The position numbers and the translations under genes are program-made. From an uncultured Streptococcus sp. (GTDB lineage Bacteria > Bacillota > Bacilli > Lactobacillales > Streptococcaceae), in NCBI GenBank assembly GCA_916048115.1, contig CAJZGQ010000017.1:1-14009 (forward strand): DNA of 14,009 nt, written 5' to 3'. The notes under the pieces are model-generated. The model worked only from the letters and a program-made list of their open reading frames with translations. It made no database searches and was not told the DNA's origin. Of the stretch, positions 1 to 7,033 are shown in pieces; position 1 is the stretch's first letter; each line of letters opens with the position of its first letter.

Positions 1-1
1 T

Positions 2-589
2 CTAGAGAATTTAAATTATAATTTTTATGAAGGGAATTCTTATGCTCTGATAGGTGCATCTGGTGCTGGAAAAACCACATTACTAAATATTATTGGTAAA
101 TTGGAAGAAGCTGATTCTGGAGATATAATTGTAAATGATATTAATCTAAATAATATTAAAGAAAAGGATTATTTCAAAAATTATCTTAGTTATTTGTTTC
201 AAAATTTTGGTCTTATCGAAAATAAGTCGATTCAAGAAAACCTAATGTTGGCTTTTGTTGGAGAGAAAATAGGCAAGTTGGAAAAGCAACAGAAAATGAA
301 TGAAGCTTTAAAAAGGGTTCATCTAAATGTGAAACTAAATCGTAAAATATATACTCTTTCAGGAGGAGAAGCTCAACGTGTAGCACTAGCTAAAACAATT
401 TTAAAAGATTCACCAATTATATTAGCAGATGAACCAACTGCATCAGTAGATCAAAAGAATAGTGAGGAAATAATAGAATTAATATTGAGCTTAAAGAAAG
501 AAAATAAAATTATAATAATAGCTACTCACTCTCCTGACATCTATAACAAAGTTGATCATATTTTAGAAATAAAAGGTGAACAAAAATGA
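2..589 (+). CDS. ABC transporter ATP-binding protein, LolD/MacB type, 5' end missing
   Basis: The frame is open from the window edge, so the first few residues are outside; 195 residues are visible. It carries all ABC ATPase motifs: Walker A GASGAGKT (fragment residues 18-25), a Q-loop in LFQNFGL (Gln about 67), signature LSGGE (119-123), Walker B ILADEPTASVD (Asp143, Glu144) and the H-loop His in ATHSPD (about 176). It would hydrolyse ATP at the inner face of the membrane to drive a partner permease that is not visible here. The compact domain and the FQNFGLIENKSIQENL stretch resemble ATPases of lactococcin-972-group bacteriocin export/immunity loci; that assignment is inference from family resemblance. 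Its stop overlaps the start of the next small membrane gene (ATGA). The DNA is clearly more AT-rich than the rest of the window, suggesting acquired DNA. An internal TTG at 101 is not the real start because Walker A lies upstream of it. Confidence 0.9.
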   Translation, partial: LENLNYNFYEGNSYALIGASGAGKTTLLNIIGKLEEADSGDIIVNDINLNNIKEKDYFKNYLSYLFQNFGLIENKSIQENLMLAFVGEKIGKLEKQQKMNEALKRVHLNVKLNRKIYTLSGGEAQRVALAKTILKDSPIILADEPTASVDQKNSEEIIELILSLKKENKIIIIATHSPDIYNKVDHILEIKGEQK

Positions 590-771
590 AATTTAATTAT
601 ACAAATATATTGCTACAGTTAATCATCTTTATAAATTCTTCTTTTATCATATTGACACAAATGAATAATGTTAGACAGCCTGTTAAAATATTGATTCAAT
701 TCATTTGTTTATTGAGTTTTTTATCCACTGTAATTAACTTCTATAATTATTTAAAAGTAGATAAAGATTAA
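586..771 (+). CDS. Small two-segment membrane protein next to ABC ATPase (unknown function)
   Basis: This 61-residue protein starts with ATG at 586, overlapping the TGA of the ABC ATPase by 4 nt, so translation is probably coupled. Two hydrophobic stretches (about residues 8-25 and 34-52) separated by a short polar turn (QMNNVRQPVK) predict a hairpin membrane protein with a charged C-terminus (KVDKD). I do not recognise the family. The coupling to the transporter ATPase suggests an accessory or immunity-type subunit, which is inference. Base composition is AT-rich like the upstream gene, and the unit ends at the terminator near 800. A degenerate remnant of a larger permease is an alternative, but the clean coupling favours a real gene. 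Confidence 0.6.
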   Translation: MKFNYTNILLQLIIFINSSFIILTQMNNVRQPVKILIQFICLLSFLSTVINFYNYLKVDKD

Positions 772-798
772 CATGATTGAAAATTAAGATTTTAAACA

Positions 799-827
799 AA
801 GAGCTAGAAATATCTAGTTCTTTTTTC
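799..827 (+). terminator. Rho-independent terminator closing the AT-rich ABC unit
   Basis: AAGAGCTAGA (799-808) pairs over 10 bp, with one G-U, with TCTAGTTCTT (813-822) around an AATA loop and is followed by a T run. It ends the transcript of the left-hand transporter genes. Confidence 0.8.
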
Positions 828-851
828 TCTTCAAAGATAAAATGTTGCCTA

Positions 852-879
852 AAGCATTGAGAATGTTCCATTAGTGCTT
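852..879. repeat. Imperfect inverted repeat overlapping the -35 of the 963 operon
   Basis: AAGCATT (852-858) and AGTGCTT (873-879) pair over 7 bp with one G-U. The right arm runs into the -35 hexamer at 878-883. The placement fits an operator, but no regulator for it is visible in the window, and chance is possible in AT-rich DNA. Confidence 0.3.
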
Positions 880-906
880 GAATCTGCTTTAAAAAAGTAC
901 TATAGT
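878..906 (+). promoter_or_regulatory. Sigma-A promoter for the small membrane protein/ABC transporter operon
   Basis: TTGAAT (878-883) and TATAGT (901-906) are separated by 17 nt. Transcription would start near 913, about 50 nt before the first gene at 963. It follows directly on the upstream terminator. Confidence 0.7.
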
Positions 907-962
907 ATAAGCATAAAATACAATTGTAATCTTTCATACTGTGAATAGAAAGAAGGCAAGAT

Positions 963-1103
963 ATGAAATTACAATTAAGAATCCTTATAGGAATTTCCTT
1001 CTTGATCGGTGCCTTAGTCTTTGCCTTTCAAAAGGAATGGTTATACGCTTTGCTGTTGCTTTTAGTTGGGGCTTCTTACCTTTATAAAGGAGTGCGTCGA
1101 TGA
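963..1103 (+). CDS. 46-residue two-segment membrane protein leading an ABC transporter operon
   Basis: The frame from ATG 963 to TGA 1103 encodes 46 residues starting MKLQLRILIG. Two hydrophobic segments (about residues 6-21 and 26-41) flank a polar turn QKEW, and the C-terminus is basic (KGVRR). An upstream AAGAAGG (952-958) is a plausible ribosome binding site. The stop overlaps the start of the following ABC ATPase as ATGA, the same coupled arrangement as at 586. Promoter position, ribosome binding site and coupling support a real gene. The function is unknown; a small accessory subunit of the following transporter is the most natural guess. Confidence 0.7.
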   Translation: MKLQLRILIGISFLIGALVFAFQKEWLYALLLLLVGASYLYKGVRR

Positions 1104-1804
1104 AGAGTGAGTGTTTAAACATCAAGGGGCTAAATGTTTGGTATAAAAAAGACAAGCCCGTTATAAAAGACACGAATTTGTTTGTACCCAATCATTCTGT
1201 AGTCGGGTTGATTGGTCGAAATGGAGCTGGGAAGACAACCTTGCTAAAAGCTTTAAGTAGTGTCTTTGATCATCGGCAGTATGCAGTTGAGTCTGTTACC
1301 ATAGAAGACAAAGCGACCTCTTTTCATACGAATTTCTATAAGAGCCGTACCTATACAGTTTTTACTGAAAACAATAGTTTTTTAAACTGGGATTTTGTTC
1401 ATTATTTTAATTTTGTCTGTCATTTGTATCATCGAAAGAGAGATGATACGTTTTTGCAGGACCTGATCTCAGGCTTTCATTTTGAAGAATTTCTCAACAC
1501 CGACATTGGTAGTTTGTCAACGGGAAATAAGAAGAAAGTCTTCTTGATCACAGCTTTTTATCTCAAACCGGCTCTCCTTATTTTGGACGAACCATTTGAT
1601 GGCCTTGATTTTGATGCGACAGAATTTCTATATGGTTTACTATTGCAGTATAAAGAAGAAGGCTCTATTCTGATGAGTTCGCATATCGCAGAGAGTATCG
1701 TTCGGGTCTGTGATACAGCTTATTCTATTGAAGATGGTCACCTAGACGCGATCGAATCGAATTTAGAAGATTGGTTTCGTGACGTCAATCGTCAGAGGGG
1801 GTAG
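1100..1804 (+). CDS. ABC transporter ATP-binding protein
   Basis: A 234-residue ABC ATPase with Walker A GRNGAGKTT (39-47), signature LSTGN (139-143), Walker B LLILDEPFDGLD (159-170) and H-loop His195. It should power the permease encoded immediately downstream. Two motifs are off-consensus: the signature is LSTGNKKK rather than LSGGQ, and the usual Q-loop glutamine position appears to be Glu90 in VFTENNSF. Such drift is seen in bacterial exporter ATPases, so activity is still likely. The start at 1100 follows AAAGGAG (1086-1092) and overlaps the small membrane gene's stop. The substrate cannot be told from sequence; an exporter or peptide-resistance type is the likely class because no substrate-binding protein is nearby. 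Confidence 0.92.
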   Translation: MKSECLNIKGLNVWYKKDKPVIKDTNLFVPNHSVVGLIGRNGAGKTTLLKALSSVFDHRQYAVESVTIEDKATSFHTNFYKSRTYTVFTENNSFLNWDFVHYFNFVCHLYHRKRDDTFLQDLISGFHFEEFLNTDIGSLSTGNKKKVFLITAFYLKPALLILDEPFDGLDFDATEFLYGLLLQYKEEGSILMSSHIAESIVRVCDTAYSIEDGHLDAIESNLEDWFRDVNRQRG

Positions 1805-1807
1805 AGC

Positions 1808-2905
1808 ATGCTACTAGCTATTTTTAGAGATTTGGTATCCAAAAATCGGTTCTTCTTGTTCTTGACTTCCTTAGCCTTTGCTCTTTATTACCATCTTGTT
1901 GGGGCCAAATTTTCTACGAGCTTTCAAGTCTTATTGATCAGTACGGCTATTGTTACTGCTCTATCGTCCTTTCAGTTGCTCTATTCCTACTTTTCGATGG
2001 ACAGGGTCCAGGCCTACTACCAGCTTCCGTTGTCTCTCAATCGTTTCAAAGGTTCTTTTCTAACGGTAACCTTTCTTCTCAATTTACTAGAGCGCGTGCT
2101 GTTATTGATCCTCTTTTTAGGAGTCAGGTTAGACCTGCTACAATCCTTTAAGCTTGTCCTCCTTTCTTTACTGGTGGTATTAAGTGTGTTTTATGTCTTT
2201 ATCCAGTTCAATACAAGGCCTAGTTTTCTAGGAGGAGTCCTCATTTCTGTAACGACTGTTCTTACAGTTTCTTCTTTATGGGTCCAACAAGTGTCCTATA
2301 TGATCTTACTGTCAGCCCTCCTTGCTATCTTTATTTTTAAAAATGAGGACTTGATCGCGATTTCAAAAAATGATCAGCTGCTCGTTTCAAAGAGAAGAAG
2401 TAGCAATTATTTTTGGATTTCCTTATTTCAAGAGCGCTATTTTTCCATCAATTTTGTCTTTACTCTCATCTTCCTCCTTCTCATTCTGATACAGGATTAT
2501 GATGCTCCTTTAAAAATCATCATCCTTTTAACGATTGCTTCTGTCAATACGCCATTAACCACTCTCATTTCCGCTGATAAAGATTTGATCGATCATGTTA
2601 AGTCTCTTCCTAAGAGTCGGTTCTTTTACTTGATGTATTACCGTGTATTGCTGACTTATTTTTTATCTGTCAATCTATTTGTTGCTCTTTTATTAAAAAT
2701 GGTGGTCATGCCTGACTTGGGGATCCTATTTTTACTAGGAGTGATGATTCTAGCAGTAGTGGAAGCTGTTTTGCACTTACTGATTGAAATCTATTTCCCT
2801 TTAAGAAAATGGAATTTAAAGAGAGAATGTTGGAAGCACCCAAGAAAATATATTGTGCCTAGTATCGTCTTCTTACTCAGTTGGAGTCTCCTTTTCTGCT
2901 TCTAA
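1808..2905 (+). CDS. ABC transporter permease, polytopic membrane protein
   Basis: A 365-residue, very hydrophobic protein with roughly ten to eleven membrane segments, beginning at about residues 14-32 and ending with one at about 348-364. It starts 3 nt after the ATPase stop, with a purine-rich ribosome binding site (AGAGGGGG, 1794-1801) lying in the end of the ATPase gene. With the ATPase it would form the membrane channel of one exporter. It has no extracellular binding-protein partner and no large extracytoplasmic loop of the MacB/BceB kind. I recognise only the general role; the family is not obvious. Ordering (small membrane protein, ATPase, permease) and spacing argue for one complex. 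Confidence 0.85.
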   Translation: MLLAIFRDLVSKNRFFLFLTSLAFALYYHLVGAKFSTSFQVLLISTAIVTALSSFQLLYSYFSMDRVQAYYQLPLSLNRFKGSFLTVTFLLNLLERVLLLILFLGVRLDLLQSFKLVLLSLLVVLSVFYVFIQFNTRPSFLGGVLISVTTVLTVSSLWVQQVSYMILLSALLAIFIFKNEDLIAISKNDQLLVSKRRSSNYFWISLFQERYFSINFVFTLIFLLLILIQDYDAPLKIIILLTIASVNTPLTTLISADKDLIDHVKSLPKSRFFYLMYYRVLLTYFLSVNLFVALLLKMVVMPDLGILFLLGVMILAVVEAVLHLLIEIYFPLRKWNLKRECWKHPRKYIVPSIVFLLSWSLLFCF

Positions 2906-2921
2906 GGAATTGCCCCTTCGC

Positions 2922-2950
2922 TTGTATCTGCTTCTTAATTGTAGTATGAT
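2922..2950 (+). promoter_or_regulatory. Promoter for the thioesterase-HAD pair
   Basis: TTGTAT (2922-2927) and TATGAT (2945-2950) are 17 nt apart, starting transcription about 32 nt before the gene at 2989. No clear terminator lies between it and the permease stop at 2905, so readthrough from upstream is possible. Confidence 0.65.
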
Positions 2951-2988
2951 AGAGGAGTTGAAAAGATGCTAGAAAAGGTGGCAAGTAT

Positions 2989-3393
2989 ATGAAAGATTTT
3001 CACTTTGATGCAATTGCTGCATTTGAAAATTATGAAATCGAAAAGATGAGAGATGGCCATGTAGTGGTGACAACCAAGGTCGTAGAATCATCGCTCAATT
3101 ATTATGGAAATGCGCATGGAGGCTATCTCTTTACCCTGTGTGACCAAGTCAGTGGTTTGGTCGTGGTTTCTCAAGGTGTCGATGGGGTGACCTTGCAATC
3201 CTCCATCAATTACTTGAAAGCAGGGCGTCTGGGTGATGTCCTGACCATCCATGGCGAATGTGTCCACAGTGGACGGACGACTCGAGTTGTGGATGTTGAT
3301 ATTACCAATCAAGATGGGGCCAATGTCTGCAAGGCAACCTTTACGATGTTTGTTACGGGAGTGAGAGATGAATCCGCACAAGTACGCATTTAA
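2989..3393 (+). CDS. PaaI-type hotdog-fold thioesterase
   Basis: This 134-residue protein has the length and signature of the PaaI/YbgC-like hotdog thioesterases: the NAHGG motif at residues 41-45 and a downstream acid, Asp52, in LFTLCDQVSG, which is the usual catalytic acid position on the central helix. Such enzymes hydrolyse acyl-CoA or related thioesters in the cytoplasm as tetramers or dimers; the substrate here is unknown. The ATG at 2989 is preceded by AAAAGGTGG (2974-2981 region) at suitable spacing. Its last 26 nt overlap the start of the following HAD gene in another frame, indicating tight coupling of the two. Confidence 0.88.
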   Translation: MKDFHFDAIAAFENYEIEKMRDGHVVVTTKVVESSLNYYGNAHGGYLFTLCDQVSGLVVVSQGVDGVTLQSSINYLKAGRLGDVLTIHGECVHSGRTTRVVDVDITNQDGANVCKATFTMFVTGVRDESAQVRI

Positions 3394-4120
3394 AAACTAT
3401 ATTTTTGATTTTTATGGAACCTTGGTCGACATCGAAACGGATGAGTCGAGTCCCATTTTATGGGATACCATGGCTCAGATCTACCAATCCTACGGGGCAA
3501 GCTACACAGGAGAAGGTCTGCGCCTGCGTTATAAAGAGTTGGTGCAACAAGCCGAAGAAGACTTGGCTAAGGAAAAACAAGTTGCCTACCCAGAGATTGA
3601 TCTGACGGTTATCTTTGTACAATTGTATTTAGAAGGTCATCCAAGTGGAAATAGTGTTTCCCACCTCAAAGAGTGGGGACGTTTGATTGCGCGGACTTTC
3701 CGTGTCCTTTCTCGCAAGCGGTTGGAGCTCTATCCTCACACGAAAGAAGTGTTAGAGGATATGAAAGCTGCAGGTTGCCGAATCTTTCTCTTATCCAATG
3801 CCCAAGCAGATTTTACCAATCCGGAGATTGATTTGGTTGGTTTGAGAGAAATTTTCCATGCCATTTACTTGTCGTCTGACGCAGGTATTCGCAAACCTCA
3901 GCCAGAGTTCCTCTTGGAAGTCATCAAAGAACACCAGTTGAACCCTGAGAAAACGGTCATGGTGGGGAATGACTTTACGACAGATGTCGCTGTTGCCCAA
4001 AGTATCGGGATGGAGAGTATCTTGATCAATACCTTCCCATACTCTGATGCTGAACTGCGCGAGAAAAATCATGCAGGTGTGCGCGTGATTCGAGATATTC
4101 AAGAATTGCAGGAAGATTGA
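3368..4120 (+). CDS. HAD-superfamily hydrolase (YjjG/haloacid dehalogenase-like)
   Basis: A 250-residue HAD protein. Motif I is FDFYGTLVD with the nucleophile Asp14; motif II Ser143-Asn144 in LLSNAQ; motif III Lys176 in GIRKPQPEFL; motif IV GNDFTTD with Asp202 and Asp206. A helical cap occupies about residues 25-110. The second Asp of the usual DxD is Tyr16, the arrangement known from L-2-haloacid dehalogenases (DxYGT) and some phosphatase-like relatives, so classic phosphomonoesterase chemistry is less certain. The start lies inside the 3' end of the thioesterase gene with GGGAGTGAGAG just upstream. The gene ends 16 nt before a strong terminator. The substrate is unknown. Confidence 0.88.
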   Translation: MNPHKYAFKNYIFDFYGTLVDIETDESSPILWDTMAQIYQSYGASYTGEGLRLRYKELVQQAEEDLAKEKQVAYPEIDLTVIFVQLYLEGHPSGNSVSHLKEWGRLIARTFRVLSRKRLELYPHTKEVLEDMKAAGCRIFLLSNAQADFTNPEIDLVGLREIFHAIYLSSDAGIRKPQPEFLLEVIKEHQLNPEKTVMVGNDFTTDVAVAQSIGMESILINTFPYSDAELREKNHAGVRVIRDIQELQED

Positions 4121-4136
4121 AAATATCATCCATGTA

Positions 4137-4161
4137 GGGAGGCCAAGTCGCCTCCTTTTTT
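4137..4161 (+). terminator. Terminator after the thioesterase-HAD pair
   Basis: GGAGGC (4138-4143) pairs with GCCTCC (4150-4155), extended by a G-U pair at the base, around loop CAAGTC and followed by TTTTTT (4156-4161). Confidence 0.88.
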
Positions 4162-4188
4162 CTTGAAAATGCTACAGTCGAGCAGGAT

Positions 4189-4217
4189 TTGTCAAATTTT
4201 CGCTTTCATGGTATACT
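4189..4217 (+). promoter_or_regulatory. Extended -10 promoter for phnA
   Basis: TTGTCA (4189-4194), a 17-nt spacer and TATACT (4212-4217), with TG at 4209-4210 giving an extended -10. This is among the strongest promoter matches in the window. Transcription starts near 4224. Confidence 0.85.
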
Positions 4218-4247
4218 ATGAAAGTTAATTTGAATAAGGAGATAAAA

Positions 4248-4583
4248 ATGAATAACTTACCAAACTGTCCAAAATGTAACTCTGAATACGTCTATGAAGA
4301 TGGAGCACTCTTGGTGTGCCCAGAGTGTGCGTATGAATGGAACCCAGCTGAGGTCGAAGAAGAAGAGGGTGTCGTAGCGATTGACGCCAACGGAAACAAA
4401 TTGGCTGATGGCGATACGGTGACCTTGATCAAAGATTTGAAAGTTAAGGGTGCACCAAAGGATTTGAAACAAGGGACGCGGGTGAAAAACATCCGTATCG
4501 TAGAAGGCGATCATAACATCGATTGTAAGATTGATGGCTTTGGCGCAATGAAACTCAAATCAGAATTTGTGAAGAAAATCTAA
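4248..4583 (+). CDS. phnA: Zinc-ribbon protein PhnA/YjdM
   Basis: A 111-residue protein, the usual family length. Four cysteines form a zinc ribbon (Cys7, Cys10, Cys24, Cys27 in CPKC...CPEC), followed by an acidic stretch (EVEEEEG) and a C-terminal SH3-like domain ending [15 protein letters not shown]. The family is called alkylphosphonate utilisation protein PhnA for historical reasons; its real role is not established, and no phosphonate genes are nearby. I chose ATG 4248 because AAGGAG (4236-4241) sits 6 nt upstream. A longer in-frame ATG at 4218 is one base after the -10 box and so lies before the transcription start. Confidence 0.92.
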   Translation: MNNLPNCPKCNSEYVYEDGALLVCPECAYEWNPAEVEEEEGVVAIDANGNKLADGDTVTLIKDLKVKGAPKDLKQGTRVKNIRIVEGDHNIDCKIDGFGAMKLKSEFVKKI

Positions 4584-4593
4584 AGATAAGAAG

Positions 4594-4615
4594 AAGGGCC
4601 TAGCCCCTTTTCTTT
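4594..4615 (+). terminator. Weak terminator or attenuator after phnA
   Basis: AAGGG (4594-4598) pairs with CCCTT (4605-4609) around CCTAGC and is followed by a T-rich tail TTCTTT. The stem is short and the next start codon is only 13 nt further, so it is probably leaky and the membrane gene at 4628 is likely expressed from the phnA promoter. Confidence 0.5.
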
Positions 4616-4627
4616 CAGGAGAATACT

Positions 4628-5251
4628 ATGAAATTCAAACTATTGTTTAGCTATCGTTTTCTATTGTTTATCTTAAGTGTGCTCGGCGTTTATCTGCAAC
4701 TGACCAAGCATGGTGGCTTTGGTATGATGCTTTATTACACCATTTTGTCTAACATGTTGGTCATGTTCTTCATGGGAGATATGGTTTGGCGCATGCTTCG
4801 TGATCGTTCGACCCAGAGCCAGGGCTACCTTCGCATGAAGGGGGCAGTGACCATGGCTATTATGATTACCTTTGTCATCTACCACTTTATGTTGGCGCCT
4901 CTTGCGACACCTGAGAAGTTTTATCGTTTGGAAAACTTCCTTTGTCATTACATCGTTCCTTTGATGTTCTTCTTTGATACCCTAGTGGTTGATAAAGCGA
5001 AGCAATACCGTAAGCTCGATCCTTTCCTTTGGACCTTGATTCCCCTTGCTTATATGCTCTTTGCCCTTCTCAATGGTTTGGTCCTCAAGTGGCCGATTCC
5101 AGGTGCAAAAGATAGTCCCTTTGCCTATTTCTTTATCAATGTCAATAAATACGGCTGGGCCTTTGTTGGCAAATGGGTGGTGATCATCTTTATCGCCTAT
5201 CTCTTGGCTGGCTATGTGCTCTATGGGATCAAAAATATCAAGCGAAAATAG
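4628..5251 (+). CDS. Pr6Pr-family integral membrane protein (FAR-17a/AIG1-like)
   Basis: A 207-residue protein with about six membrane segments: roughly residues 9-24, 33-50, 75-94, 105-121, 134-150 and 178-201. Polar landmarks are YYTILSN in the second segment, the histidines His87 and His107 within or beside membrane segments, and a loop WPIPGAKDSPFAYFFINVNKYGW. The layout matches the Pr6Pr/AIG1-like family, whose relatives in eukaryotes include serine/threonine hydrolases acting on lipid esters; no activity is established for the bacterial members that I know of. AGGAG (4617-4621) precedes the ATG. The gene follows phnA closely and is probably co-transcribed with it. Confidence 0.8.
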   Translation: MKFKLLFSYRFLLFILSVLGVYLQLTKHGGFGMMLYYTILSNMLVMFFMGDMVWRMLRDRSTQSQGYLRMKGAVTMAIMITFVIYHFMLAPLATPEKFYRLENFLCHYIVPLMFFFDTLVVDKAKQYRKLDPFLWTLIPLAYMLFALLNGLVLKWPIPGAKDSPFAYFFINVNKYGWAFVGKWVVIIFIAYLLAGYVLYGIKNIKRK

Positions 5252-5332
5252 GCTGTTTTTCAGTAAAAACCGAACATTATTCAGACGAAAAGTCATATCT
5301 TTAAATTTTTTTGAAAAATGTTGAGTTTTTTC

Positions 5333-5361
5333 TTGCATGTCGTTTGAAACTGTGATATAGT
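5333..5361 (+). promoter_or_regulatory. Promoter of the pyr operon
   Basis: TTGCAT (5333-5338), 17 nt, then TATAGT (5356-5361) with TG at 5353-5354 as an extended -10. Transcription should start near 5367, giving a leader of about 160 nt before pyrR. Confidence 0.85.
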
Positions 5362-5366
5362 TATCT

Positions 5367-5507
5367 CAATTAAATAAATCCTTTAATCCTGTCCCGTGAG
5401 GCAGGCAAGGAGACTGTGAAAAACAATGGCTAGGACCATAGGGCGAGACTCTATCCTCTTAGACCATTCATTTGCTGAACCTCCTTGAAAAAGGAGGTTT
5501 TTCTTTT
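5367..5507 (+). promoter_or_regulatory. PyrR-dependent attenuator leader (PyrR binding loop plus antiterminator)
   Basis: The PyrR anti-antiterminator is at 5387-5411. It contains the characteristic GTCCCGTGAGGC followed by AGGCAAGGA, with CCTG/CAGG and TCC/GGA pairing. The strand CAAGGAG (5406-5412) is a perfect 7-nt complement of CTCCTTG (5481-5487) in the terminator, giving the competing antiterminator. A smaller hairpin lies between them (ATAG near 5439 with CTAT near 5451). By the established Bacillus model, PyrR with UMP holds the first loop, frees the terminator and shuts the operon; PRPP opposes this. This intergenic stretch (5252-5525) is otherwise without genes. Confidence 0.9.
5478..5507 (+). 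terminator. Attenuator terminator of the pyr leader
   Basis: AACCTCCTT (5478-5486) and AAGGAGGTT (5491-5499) form a perfect 9-bp stem with a GAAA loop, followed by TTTTCTTTT. It competes with the antiterminator that uses CTCCTTG. Confidence 0.92.
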
Positions 5508-5525
5508 ACAACTAAGGAGGACTGA

Positions 5526-6044
5526 ATGAAAACCAAAGAAGTCGTTGATGATTTGACGATGAAACGGGCCATTACCCGCATCACCTACGAAATCATTGAA
5601 CGAAACAAAGATTTAAGCCAGATTGTGCTGGTGGGAATCAAGACGCGCGGTGTTTACATTGCTCGCCGGATCCAAGAACGCCTCTCTCAGCTGGAACAAA
5701 TTGATGTCCCTGTTGCAGAACTCGATACCAAGCCTTTCCGAGATGATATGAAGGCGACAGAAGATACGACGGTGTTACCAGTTGATATCGCTCATAGAGA
5801 GGTCATCTTGATCGATGATGTCCTCTATACAGGTCGCACGATACGCGCTGCCATTGACAATTTGGTCAGTCACGGTCGTCCTGCTCGAGTGAGTCTTGCG
5901 GTTCTAGTTGACCGTGGGCATCGGGAGTTGCCGATTCGTCCGGACTTTGTTGGGAAAAATATCCCGACAAGTAAGTCAGAGGAAATCATTGTCGAGATGG
6001 TGGAGCTAGACGGCCAAGACCGCGTCCTCATCAAAGAAGCTTAA
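5526..6044 (+). CDS. pyrR: Bifunctional pyr operon RNA-binding regulator / uracil phosphoribosyltransferase PyrR
   Basis: A 172-residue protein, full length for PyrR. The PRPP-binding motif [13 protein letters not shown] spans residues 93-105. The basic surface used for RNA is represented by the [16 protein letters not shown] region and the segment around residues 70-75. It binds UMP and the leader RNA located directly upstream, and it has weak uracil phosphoribosyltransferase activity. AAGGAGG (5514-5520) lies 5 nt before the ATG. It is first in the operon and so autoregulates, followed by pyrB 46 nt downstream. The leader matches the known PyrR target, so regulator and site agree. Confidence 0.97.
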   Translation: MKTKEVVDDLTMKRAITRITYEIIERNKDLSQIVLVGIKTRGVYIARRIQERLSQLEQIDVPVAELDTKPFRDDMKATEDTTVLPVDIAHREVILIDDVLYTGRTIRAAIDNLVSHGRPARVSLAVLVDRGHRELPIRPDFVGKNIPTSKSEEIIVEMVELDGQDRVLIKEA

Positions 6045-6090
6045 ACAAATTGTAAACTATTTGCATTCACATTATAAAAGGAGAATCAAC

Positions 6091-7014
6091 ATGTCTGAAA
6101 ATCAAATCGCTCTTAAAAACCTTGTCTCAATGGAAACTCTTACCAATGAAGAAGTAATGGCGTTGATCAAACGTGGGATTGAGTTCAAAAACGGAGCTAA
6201 AGCAGCCTACGAAGACCAACACATCATCTCAAACCTTTTCTTTGAACCTTCAACTCGTACCCACAAAGCCTTTGAAGTGGCAGAGTTGAAATTGGGATGT
6301 GATCTCCTTGACTTTGATGTGAAGACAAGCTCTGTGAACAAAGGGGAAACACTTTACGATACCATCTTGACCATGTCAGCTCTTGGTGTAGATGTCTGCG
6401 TCATCCGTCACCCTGAAGTGGACTATTACAAAGAATTGGTTGAAAGCCCAACGATCACAGCCTCTATCGTCAATGGTGGAGACGGTTCCGGTCAACACCC
6501 AAGCCAAAGCTTGCTCGATTTGATGACCATCTACCAAGAATTCGGTCACTTTGATGGCTTGAAAGTTTGTATCGCTGGGGACTTGGATCACTCACGTGTA
6601 GCAAAATCAAATATGCAAATCTTGAAACGTTTGGGAGCAACCCTCTACTTTGCAGGTCCAGACGAATGGAGAAGTGCGGAATTTGAAGACTATGGAACCT
6701 TCGTCACTATCGATGAAGTCATTGAAGATGTAGATGTGATGATGTTCTTGCGTGTGCAACACGAACGTCATGATTACGAATCACTCTTCTCTAAAGAAAA
6801 CTACCACCGTCTTCATGGCTTGACTCAAGAGCGTTATGACCGTATGAAAGATACAGCGATCTTGATGCACCCAGCACCAGTCAACCGTGACGTTGAAATT
6901 GCGGACCACTTGGTAGAAGCTCCTAAATCACGTATCGTAGAACAAATGACCAACGGTGTCTTTGTCCGTATGGCCATCATTGAAGCCGTCCTTAAAGGTC
7001 GCGGTGCAAAATAA
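6091..7014 (+). CDS. pyrB: Aspartate transcarbamoylase catalytic subunit PyrB
   Basis: A 307-residue protein, the normal length. It condenses carbamoyl phosphate with aspartate in the second step of pyrimidine synthesis. Carbamoyl-phosphate-binding STRT is at residues 54-57, the SSVNKGE loop has Lys84, HPSQSLLDL follows the catalytic His region, and [12 protein letters not shown] carries the C-terminal aspartate-binding residues. All active-site motifs look intact, in contrast to the two following genes. I chose ATG 6091, with AAAAGGAG just upstream; an in-frame TTG at 6061 would add ten residues unlike other PyrB proteins and lacks a ribosome binding site. Codon use is biased toward optimal codons, suggesting strong expression. 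No pyrI-type regulatory subunit is present. Confidence 0.97.
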   Translation: MSENQIALKNLVSMETLTNEEVMALIKRGIEFKNGAKAAYEDQHIISNLFFEPSTRTHKAFEVAELKLGCDLLDFDVKTSSVNKGETLYDTILTMSALGVDVCVIRHPEVDYYKELVESPTITASIVNGGDGSGQHPSQSLLDLMTIYQEFGHFDGLKVCIAGDLDHSRVAKSNMQILKRLGATLYFAGPDEWRSAEFEDYGTFVTIDEVIEDVDVMMFLRVQHERHDYESLFSKENYHRLHGLTQERYDRMKDTAILMHPAPVNRDVEIADHLVEAPKSRIVEQMTNGVFVRMAIIEAVLKGRGAK

Positions 7015-7033
7015 GATAACTGAAAATTCATTG

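Noticed and set aside
734..937. Minus-strand open frame of 67 codons
   Set aside because: It spans a terminator and a plus-strand promoter, lacks a convincing ribosome binding site and its product resembles no ordered protein.
4218..4247. Longer phnA start adding ten residues
   Set aside because: The ATG sits one base after the -10 box, before the transcription start, whereas ATG 4248 has AAGGAG at good spacing.
5251..5270. Hairpin GTTTTT-CAGT-AAAAAC as terminator of the Pr6Pr gene
   Set aside because: The stem is only A-T rich with one G-C pair and there is no T tract after it.
6061..6090. TTG start extending PyrB by ten residues
   Set aside because: It has no ribosome binding site; ATG 6091 follows AAAAGGAG and gives the usual PyrB N-terminus and length.
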